Positions 6,635-11,119 of a stretch of DNA of 11,119 nt are shown one piece after another. Under the pieces are notes generated by a model that saw nothing but the letters and a program-made list of their open reading frames with translations, searched no databases and had not been told where the DNA came from. Positions within the stretch are counted from its first letter, which is position 1. Each line of letters opens with the position of its first letter. Location of the stretch: positions 1 to 11,119 of the forward strand of contig CAJAHV010000287.1 in assembly GCA_903939555.1 (NCBI GenBank), written 5' to 3'. The DNA is from an uncultured Alphaproteobacteria bacterium (GTDB lineage Bacteria; Pseudomonadota; Alphaproteobacteria; Sphingomonadales; Sphingomonadaceae). Position numbers and translations under genes: made by a program.

Positions 6635-7657
6635 TCACACCGGAAACGGCGTCCAGATCACCTCGTTGATGTGACGCGCGCCCAGGCTGAGCATCGCCAG
6701 CCGGTCGAAGCCCAGCGCCACGCCGCTGGCATCGGGCATGGTGGCGAGCGCTGCCAAAAAGTCTTCATCAAGCGGGTAGCGCACGCCATAAAGGCGCTGT
6801 TTTTCGTCCATTTCGGCGATGAAGCGCCGGCGCTGTTCATCGGCATCGGTCAGTTCGCCAAAGCCGTTGGCGAGTTCCACCCCGCAGGCATACATTTCGA
6901 AGCGTTCGGCAAAGCGCGGATCATCGCCGCACGGCCGGGCGAGCGCCGCTTCGGCGAGCGGATAACGCGCCAGCAGCGTCAGCCGGCCATGGCCGAGGTG
7001 CGGTTCGATGCGGGTGACGATGACCTTGCTGAACAGGTCGGACCAATTGTCATCGGCGGCAACGGTGATACCGAGGCCGGCCACCGCAGCGGCAAGCCCG
7101 TCGCGGTCACCCAGCAGCGTGTCGAGCGCGATGCCGGCGTGGCGGTCGAAGGCCTCGACCAGCGTCAGCACTTCGGCCTCGGCAAAGGGATCGCACGTCA
7201 CCCCGCGCCAGTGCAGCGCTTCGTTGCCGGCGGCGCTGAGCGCGGTGCGGCACAAGGCGACGCTGTCGGCCATTACATCGGCATAGGGCGCCCCGGCACG
7301 ATACCATTCGACCATGGTGAATTCCGGCGCGTGCAGCGGCCCCGTCTCGCCATTGCGCCACACCCGGGCAAAATCGACGATGCGGGTTTCACCGGCGGCG
7401 AGCAGTTTCTTGGCGGCGAATTCGGGCGAAGTGTGAAGGTAGCGCGGCTCGGGCGTGCCGCCTTCGGGCCGCCACTCGGTCGCAAAGGCGTGAAGATGGG
7501 TTTCATTGCCCGGCGAACGCTGCACCATGCCGCATTCGACGGCGACAAAGCCTTGCGCATCGAACCAGTCGATGAGCGCGCGCTTGATGCCGTTGCGCGC
7601 CAACAACCGCGGACGGCGGTCTTGATGCAGGTCGCGGCGCCAATAAGGCAGCGTCAT
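6635..7657 (-). CDS. epmA: EF-P--(R)-beta-lysine ligase EpmA (PoxA/GenX/YjeA)
   Basis: 340-residue class II lysyl-tRNA-synthetase-like protein that contains only the catalytic domain. EpmA attaches (R)-beta-lysine to Lys34 of elongation factor P, which helps ribosomes through polyproline. No OB-fold anticodon-binding domain precedes the core, which separates it from LysS. Motif 2 is FARVWRNGETGPLHAPEF (about 96-113) followed by TMVEWYR. The block ELANGFGELTD (261-271) and motif 3 GVALGFDRLAML (312-323) follow. Motif 3 has Ala (A314) where LysRS has Gly; this is the EpmA-type residue linked to amino acid choice in E. coli EpmA. The ATG at 7657 fits the family start; the Shine-Dalgarno (GAGAAAG) is weak. 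It is divergent from efp, its expected substrate. Confidence 0.94.
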   Translation of the reverse strand: MTLPYWRRDLHQDRRPRLLARNGIKRALIDWFDAQGFVAVECGMVQRSPGNETHLHAFATEWRPEGGTPEPRYLHTSPEFAAKKLLAAGETRIVDFARVWRNGETGPLHAPEFTMVEWYRAGAPYADVMADSVALCRTALSAAGNEALHWRGVTCDPFAEAEVLTLVEAFDRHAGIALDTLLGDRDGLAAAVAGLGITVAADDNWSDLFSKVIVTRIEPHLGHGRLTLLARYPLAEAALARPCGDDPRFAERFEMYACGVELANGFGELTDADEQRRRFIAEMDEKQRLYGVRYPLDEDFLAALATMPDASGVALGFDRLAMLSLGARHINEVIWTPFPV

Positions 7658-7682
7658 GGGCAGGCTTTCTCAACGTTCGGGG

Positions 7683-7727
7683 CTTGATTGCAAGGCCGCT
7701 GTCGGCGTAGCGAGCAACGCAATCAAG
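7683..7727. repeat. Inverted repeat in the epmA-efp divergent promoter region
   Basis: A perfect 9-bp inverted repeat has arms cttgattgc (7683-7691) and gcaatcaag (7719-7727) with 27 nt between them. It sits in the 120-nt gap between the divergent starts. Each arm carries TTGATT on its own outgoing strand, so the arms could be paired -35 elements or a regulator site. No convincing -10 follows either at 17 nt (GTAGCG and GACAGC), so the role is open. Confidence 0.5.
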
Positions 7728-7763
7728 TGCTGTCGGGCCATGCGGACCGGGGCAGCACGACGC

Positions 7764-7769
7764 AAGGGG
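7764..7769 (+). promoter_or_regulatory. Shine-Dalgarno of efp
   Basis: AAGGGG lies eight bases before the ATG at 7778. It supports this start over in-frame upstream non-ATG codons such as the TTG at 7688. Confidence 0.7.
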
Positions 7770-7777
7770 CATTTGAG

Positions 7778-8347
7778 ATGGTCAAGGTTATCGCCAGCAA
7801 CGTCCGCAAGGGCAATGTCCTCGAATATGAAGGCGGACTGTATGTCGTGCTCAAGGCCGACAGTTTCCGCCCCGGCAAGGGCACCCCGACGACGACGGTG
7901 GAAATGCGCCGCATCTCGGATGGCGTGAAGACCGTCATCACCGTCAAGACCGGCGAAGGGCTGGAGCGGGCCTTCGTCGAGGAAGTCAGCCACAATTACC
8001 TGTACAATGATGGCGACAACTACATCTTCATCAACAATGAAAACTACGATCAGGTGCCGGTCACCGCAGCGATGCTCGGCGACGATGCCGTCTGGTTGCA
8101 GGAAAATGCCGAATGCAAGCTGCTGATGTTCGATGGCAAGCCGGTGTCGATCACCCTGCCGCCGCGCGTCACCATGGCGATTGTCGCCACCGAACCAGTG
8201 GTCAAGGGCCAGACAGCATCATCGTCGTACAAGCCGGCGACGATGGAAAACGGCGCCCGCGTGATGGTGCCGCCGCATATCGATGTCGGCACCCGCATCG
8301 TCATCAACACCGAAGACAATGGCTATGTGGAACGCGCCAAGGACTGA
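7778..8347 (+). CDS. efp: Elongation factor P
   Basis: 189-residue translation factor EF-P, which binds stalled ribosomes between the P and E sites and promotes peptide bonds at consecutive prolines. The three-domain family is covered end to end. The domain I loop reads FRPGKGTP with the modification lysine exactly at K34, in the PGKG context used by EpmA/EpmB organisms. Domain II contains YLYNDGDNYIFINNENYDQ (about 74-92). Domain III ends VPPHIDVGTRIVINT...GYVERAKD, a typical alphaproteobacterial C-terminus. The ATG at 7778 has AAGGGG eight bases upstream and the expected family length. It is the only plus-strand gene here, divergent from epmA and convergent with scpB. Its last four codons form part of a perfect inverted repeat with downstream DNA. 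Confidence 0.97.
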   Translation: MVKVIASNVRKGNVLEYEGGLYVVLKADSFRPGKGTPTTTVEMRRISDGVKTVITVKTGEGLERAFVEEVSHNYLYNDGDNYIFINNENYDQVPVTAAMLGDDAVWLQENAECKLLMFDGKPVSITLPPRVTMAIVATEPVVKGQTASSSYKPATMENGARVMVPPHIDVGTRIVINTEDNGYVERAKD

Positions 8348-8437
8348 TAGCCGGGTGCGTTGCCGGTGAACGATCAGGCACGGCTACTTAAGGGCCTCCG
8401 GCGGCTACCTAAGTGCCTCCGGCTATCAGTCCTTGGC
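8336..8437. repeat. Perfect 19-bp inverted repeat spanning the efp stop codon
   Basis: The left arm gccaaggactgatagccgg (8336-8354) and right arm ccggctatcagtccttggc (8419-8437) are exact reverse complements, separated by 64 nt. The left arm contains the final efp codons Ala-Lys-Asp and the TGA. Because that sequence is normal efp, the right arm looks like an inverted copy of the gene end. In RNA it could form a long stem that ends efp, and possibly scpB from the other side. There is no T-run and the loop is long, so it is not a classic intrinsic terminator. Confidence 0.9.
8381..8422. repeat. 21-bp tandem duplication inside the efp-scpB palindrome
   Basis: Units at 8381-8401 and 8402-8422 match at 19 of 21 bases. 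Each starts cggctac, has ttaaggg or ctaagtg in the middle, and ends gcctccgg. The second unit runs into the right arm of the 19-bp inverted repeat by four bases, so the two structures interlock. It does not appear coding. Confidence 0.85.
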
Positions 8438-8469
8438 CCCAGCTCTTAACCCAGCGGCATAAGCCGCCA

Positions 8470-9081
8470 TCACTCGTTTTCCCCCGAAAACGGCAGCGCC
8501 AGTTCGCGTGGCGGCTCGCGTTCGAGCAGGCCGGCGGCTTTCAGATCGGCGAGGCCGGGCAGGTCGCGGCGGCTCGACAGGTTGAAATGCGCCAGGAACC
8601 CCGGCGTCGTGGCATATTGCAGCGGCCGGCCCGGCGTCTCACGGCGGCCGGCGGGGCGCACCCAGCCCGCTTCCATCAGCACGTCGATGGTGCCGCCGCT
8701 CACCGCCACGCCGCGAATTTCCTCGATTTCGGGACGGGTGACGGGCTCGTGATAGGCGATGACCGACAGGGTTTCGACGGCGGCGCGCGACAATTTGCGC
8801 ACCGCCTCGCGCGCCGGGCGCAGGTGATGCGCCAGATCGGGGGCGGTCTGGAACTGCCAGCGGCCACCGCGTTCCACCAGGTTGATGCCGCGCGGCGCGT
8901 AGCTTTCGGCCAATTCGCGCAGCAGCGTGGCCAGATCGCCGCGTTCGCCGACATGCGCCGCGATATCGCCGAGCGTCACCGGCGCGGCGGCGGCAAAGAT
9001 AACCGCCTCCAGCGCGCGCAGCAGCGCGGGCCGGGCCTCATCAATCGTTGCGTCATTGATCATTGTATCAGCGATGCTCAT
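8470..9081 (-). CDS. scpB: ScpB, segregation and condensation protein B
   Basis: 203-residue kleisin-associated winged-helix protein. With ScpA and Smc it forms the condensin that compacts and segregates the chromosome. The first winged helix starts at ALLRALEAVIFAAAAPVTLGDIA (by position 19-41). The conserved second one contains LSRAAVETLSVIAYHEPVT (97-115), RPEIEEIRGV (116-125), GRPLQYATTPGFLAHF (151-166) and DLPGLADLKAAGLL (173-186). The length is normal. The ATG at 9081 overlaps the scpA stop as ATGA, which supports this start over the ATG at 9063. It is the last gene of the minus-strand SPOR-nagZ-scpA-scpB run; no tat gene follows. Confidence 0.95.
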   Translation of the reverse strand: MSIADTMINDATIDEARPALLRALEAVIFAAAAPVTLGDIAAHVGERGDLATLLRELAESYAPRGINLVERGGRWQFQTAPDLAHHLRPAREAVRKLSRAAVETLSVIAYHEPVTRPEIEEIRGVAVSGGTIDVLMEAGWVRPAGRRETPGRPLQYATTPGFLAHFNLSSRRDLPGLADLKAAGLLEREPPRELALPFSGENE

Positions 9082-9839
9082 TCGCGGGCCCTCACCAGGA
9101 TCGGCGCAAAGGCCGCGCCTTGCGACAGGCTGGCCTTGCCCAGCTTGGTCAGTTCAAGCGCGGCGACGAAGGTGGAGGCGAGGACCGAGCGCGCATAGCC
9201 TTCATCGGCCAGATCGCGCGGCAAAAAGCGTGACAATTCGGTCCAGTCGATGCTGGCACCGAGCAGGCGTTCGAGCCGCTCGATGGCTTCATCGAGCGCC
9301 ATCACCGCGCGGCGGCGCACGACATGGATGGACTTGCTGTTGCGCGCCTTGATGGCACCATAGACCGACAGCAGCTCGAACAGGCTGGTGTCATAGCGCG
9401 CCGTGGTTTCAAACATCAGTCCTTCCGGGTCGGCGCGCACGAACGTGTCCCAACCTTGTTGGGGCCGCGCCAGCAGCTTTGCCCCGGCATCGCGCATCGC
9501 GGCGAGGCGTTGCAGCTGGAATTGCAGCTTGAGCGCCATGTCGTGCGGATCGGGTTCGGCCTGTGGGTCGGGGGGCAGCAGCAGCGCCGATTTGAGATAG
9601 GCCAGCCACGCCGCCATGACGAGATAATCGGCGGCGATTTCGAGGCTGAGCGCTTTGGCGTCGCGGATGAAGGCGAGATATTGATCGACGAGCGCGAGGA
9701 TCGAGATCTGCGCGAGATCAACGCGCTGGCTGCGCGCCAGGGTGAGCAACAGGTCGAGCGGGCCTTCCCAGGCGCCGAGTTGCAGGACGAGGGTCTGCGC
9801 CGGGGTGCGGGGGGGAGTGTCGAAAGGGTCGTCGCCCAT
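9078..9839 (-). CDS. scpA: ScpA, segregation and condensation protein A (kleisin)
   Basis: 253-residue kleisin that bridges the Smc heads and binds ScpB. The N-terminal family signature is WEGPLDLLLTLARSQRVDLA (24-43), followed by IAADYLVMAAWLAYLKSALL (68-87), which ends the Smc-neck and ScpB-binding part. A C-terminal winged helix lies near 215-250, with LASTFVAALELTKLG (220-234). The ATG at 9839 has a purine-rich AGAGGGGGG a few bases upstream; the preceding TTG at 9842 is less likely. It is coupled to scpB by a 4-nt overlap and lies 144 nt after nagZ, from which it is separated by a hairpin. Confidence 0.95.
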   Translation of the reverse strand: MGDDPFDTPPRTPAQTLVLQLGAWEGPLDLLLTLARSQRVDLAQISILALVDQYLAFIRDAKALSLEIAADYLVMAAWLAYLKSALLLPPDPQAEPDPHDMALKLQFQLQRLAAMRDAGAKLLARPQQGWDTFVRADPEGLMFETTARYDTSLFELLSVYGAIKARNSKSIHVVRRRAVMALDEAIERLERLLGASIDWTELSRFLPRDLADEGYARSVLASTFVAALELTKLGKASLSQGAAFAPILVRARE

Positions 9840-9890
9840 CAAAGCCCCCCTCTGCCGTCTGCGGTGAAGGCGAGAGACGCCGAAAGCGGC

Positions 9891-9938
9891 CCGGGTGAGG
9901 CTGTTCTTGGCTTGGAGCGCGGGTACATCATCACCCGG
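9891..9938. repeat. Short inverted repeat between nagZ and scpA
   Basis: Arms ccgggtga (9891-9898) and tcacccgg (9931-9938) are perfect 8-bp reverse complements, 32 nt apart. They lie between the scpA start and the stronger nagZ hairpin. Together the two palindromes fill most of the 144-nt gap, which otherwise shows no gene. Confidence 0.45.
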
Positions 9939-9957
9939 CGCACGGGTGTGCGTGTCG

Positions 9958-9979
9958 CCTCTCCCGCAGGCGGGAGAGG
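9958..9979. terminator. Strong hairpin after nagZ (terminator-like palindrome)
   Basis: Arms cctctcccgc (9958-9967) and gcgggagagg (9970-9979) are perfect 10-bp reverse complements around AG, in practice a 9-bp stem with a 4-nt loop. It begins 4 nt past the nagZ stop on the minus strand. No U-run follows, so it may protect or attenuate the nagZ transcript rather than stop it, since scpA lies downstream in the same direction. From memory, palindromes of this kind recur between genes in high-GC proteobacteria. Confidence 0.55.
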
Positions 9980-9983
9980 GGTC

Positions 9984-11033
9984 TCAAGCCACTGCAGCAA
10001 GCAACTGGTCACGCGCGTCTGCCCATTGCGCCGTCGGGGTGGCGTCCCCTGCCCCCGGCCACGCCATCGCCGCCGCCAGCCGGGCCGCTGCAGCCGCCGT
10101 GATCGCCGGCACCGCATCGCAGATGGCGCGCATTTCGGTGAAATCCCCCGAACAATGCAGCGCGATATCGCAGCCGGCGGCAAGGCTGGCGAGCGCCCGG
10201 GCGCCGAAATCGCCAAGCGCATTGCTGCCGGGCGGGTGCCCCCCCGATTGCGGATTGCCCAGCGCGTGCATGCCAAGATCGTCCGACATCAACAGGCCGT
10301 CAAAGCCGATGTCGCGGCGGATGAAATCGATGACCAACGGCGACAGCGTCGCGCAGCGGTCGGGATCGAGCGCGGTATAGGTGACATGCGCGGTCATCGC
10401 CATCGGCGTGCGCGCCGCCAGCGTGCGGAAGGGTTCGAAATCCCGCTCCAGCGCGACGCGGCTCGCGGTGACGACGGGCAGTTCGAGGTGGCTGTCGGCA
10501 GCAGCGCGGCCATGGCCGGGGATATGCTTGGCGACGCCGATGACGCCGCCCTGGCGCAGGCCTTCGAGCGTGGCGCGGCCGAGCGCTGCCACCTGCATCG
10601 GTTCGCTGCCGAGCGCGCGATCGCCGATGATGTCATGGCCATCGGGGTCGCGGACATCGAGCAACGGCAGGCAATCGACGTTGATGCCAAGGCCGCGCAA
10701 CAGCGCCGCCAGCGCCAGTGCGTTGAGCCGGCAGGCCTCGATCGCGGTCACCGGCGCCTTTGCATAGAGCGCGGCAAAGGTCTCCCCGGTGGGGAATTCG
10801 GGCCAGTGCGGCGGGCGCAGGCGGGCGACACGGCCGCCTTCTTGGTCGATCAGGATAGGCACGTCGCGGCCGGCAAGGTCGCGCAAGCTGGCGGTGAGGG
10901 CGCGAACCTGTTCGGGATCGGCGACATTGCGCTTGAACAGGATGTAGCCGGCGGGGTTGGCGGCGGTGAACAGCGCGCGTTCATCGGCGGTGATGGTGAG
11001 CCCGGAGAGGCCCAGAAAGCTTGGTTGCATCAT
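9984..11033 (-). CDS. nagZ: Beta-N-acetylhexosaminidase NagZ (GH3)
   Basis: 349-residue family 3 glycoside hydrolase. NagZ is cytosolic and removes GlcNAc from GlcNAc-1,6-anhydroMurNAc peptides during cell-wall recycling, which in some bacteria also controls beta-lactamase induction. Visible are GYILFKRNV (29-37), LIDQEGGRVARL (61-72), GINVDCLPLLDV (116-127), VAKHIPGHGRAAADSHLELP (167-186), and LLMSDDLGM (247-255). D180 and H182 form the predicted Asp-His acid/base pair of bacterial NagZ; D251 is the likely nucleophile. AAGCDIALHCSGD (285-297) completes the family pattern. Compared with the relatives I remember, there is an extra Gly/Pro-rich stretch, GNPQSGGHPPGSN (259-271), just after the nucleophile loop. 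The ATG at 11033 overlaps the upstream stop as ATGA, which decides the start; a GTG at 11078 would add 15 residues that belong to the upstream gene. Confidence 0.96.
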   Translation of the reverse strand: MMQPSFLGLSGLTITADERALFTAANPAGYILFKRNVADPEQVRALTASLRDLAGRDVPILIDQEGGRVARLRPPHWPEFPTGETFAALYAKAPVTAIEACRLNALALAALLRGLGINVDCLPLLDVRDPDGHDIIGDRALGSEPMQVAALGRATLEGLRQGGVIGVAKHIPGHGRAAADSHLELPVVTASRVALERDFEPFRTLAARTPMAMTAHVTYTALDPDRCATLSPLVIDFIRRDIGFDGLLMSDDLGMHALGNPQSGGHPPGSNALGDFGARALASLAAGCDIALHCSGDFTEMRAICDAVPAITAAAAARLAAAMAWPGAGDATPTAQWADARDQLLAAVA

Positions 11034-11119
11034 TTGATCACCGTGCACGGCGCGCCCGCCGCCTGCAAGTTGCGGCACAATTCGTCGGCATCCCCGCCGC
11101 TGGCGCGCAGGCGATAGAG
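11030..11119 (-). CDS. SPOR-domain protein, C-terminal end only (partial)
   Basis: The last 29 codons and TGA of a gene that enters from the right edge. The end LYRLRASGGDADELCRNLQA...CTVIK resembles the final strand-helix-strand of a SPOR domain, which binds denuded peptidoglycan at the septum. A SPOR-domain gene commonly stands directly before nagZ in alphaproteobacteria, which supports the call. Its TGA (11032-11030) overlaps the nagZ ATG as ATGA, so translation is probably coupled. Any membrane anchor or other domain lies outside the window. Confidence 0.7.
   Translation of the reverse strand, partial: LYRLRASGGDADELCRNLQAAGAPCTVIK

Noticed and set aside
6635..7657. Lysyl-tRNA synthetase LysS
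   Set aside because: The protein is only 340 residues, lacks the N-terminal anticodon-binding domain and has the EpmA-type Ala in motif 3.
7658..7777. Small gene or riboswitch in the epmA-efp gap
   Set aside because: No open frame with a ribosome site and no recognisable aptamer core; only the 9-bp inverted repeat and the efp Shine-Dalgarno stand out.
8336..8437. Miniature transposon (MITE) with terminal inverted repeats
   Set aside because: The left arm is native efp coding sequence and no target-site duplication is visible at the edges (8335/8438), so an inverted copy of the gene end is simpler.
8336..8437. Classic rho-independent terminator
   Set aside because: The stem is long, but the 64-nt loop and absence of a T-run do not fit; kept as an inverted repeat instead.
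9324..11117. 597-codon plus-strand open frame opposite scpA and nagZ
   Set aside because: The composition is that of an antisense shadow (His/Arg/Gln-rich). It crosses the scpA-nagZ gap and hairpins without change, and the opposite strand carries intact catalytic motifs.

Overview
The window is high-GC bacterial chromosome with dense, mostly single-strand gene packing. The gene families, the GTTC-N7-GTTC SOS box and the gene orders point to an alphaproteobacterium, most likely of the Sphingomonadales. That placement comes from recognising families and gene order by eye, not from a search. Most of it is housekeeping chromosome; I see no integrase, transposase, CRISPR array, rRNA or tRNA gene.

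Left region (1-1701, minus strand): the SOS mutagenesis cassette imuA-imuB. imuB runs off the left edge, and dnaE2 would be expected beyond it. A perfect alphaproteobacterial LexA box touches the imuA start codon. The two genes overlap by 104 nt and carry in-frame tandem repeats.

Middle region (1925-7657, minus strand): epmA (EF-P lysyl-transferase), pyrD (quinone-linked dihydroorotate dehydrogenase), a secreted gamma-glutamyltransferase and a long-chain acyl-CoA ligase. They lie head to tail with small gaps. The last two are almost certainly cotranscribed: the gap is 9 nt and the ligase Shine-Dalgarno overlaps the transferase stop codon.

Divergent pair (7657/7778): epmA (minus) and efp (plus) diverge across a 120-nt gap. 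EF-P keeps Lys34, the residue that EpmA modifies, so enzyme and substrate are neighbours. epmB is not in the window.

Right region (8470-11119, minus strand): SPOR-domain protein (partial), nagZ, scpA and scpB, a common alphaproteobacterial chromosome-maintenance and cell-wall cluster. Two junctions are ATGA overlaps. The tat genes that often follow scpB are absent; efp converges on scpB instead. The gap there holds a perfect 19-bp inverted repeat that copies the end of efp, with a 21-bp tandem duplication inside it.

The least ordinary parts are the repeat-rich overlapping imuA-imuB pair with its start-abutting SOS box, and the palindromic, repeat-containing efp/scpB junction. I do not see a convincing new multi-gene system.
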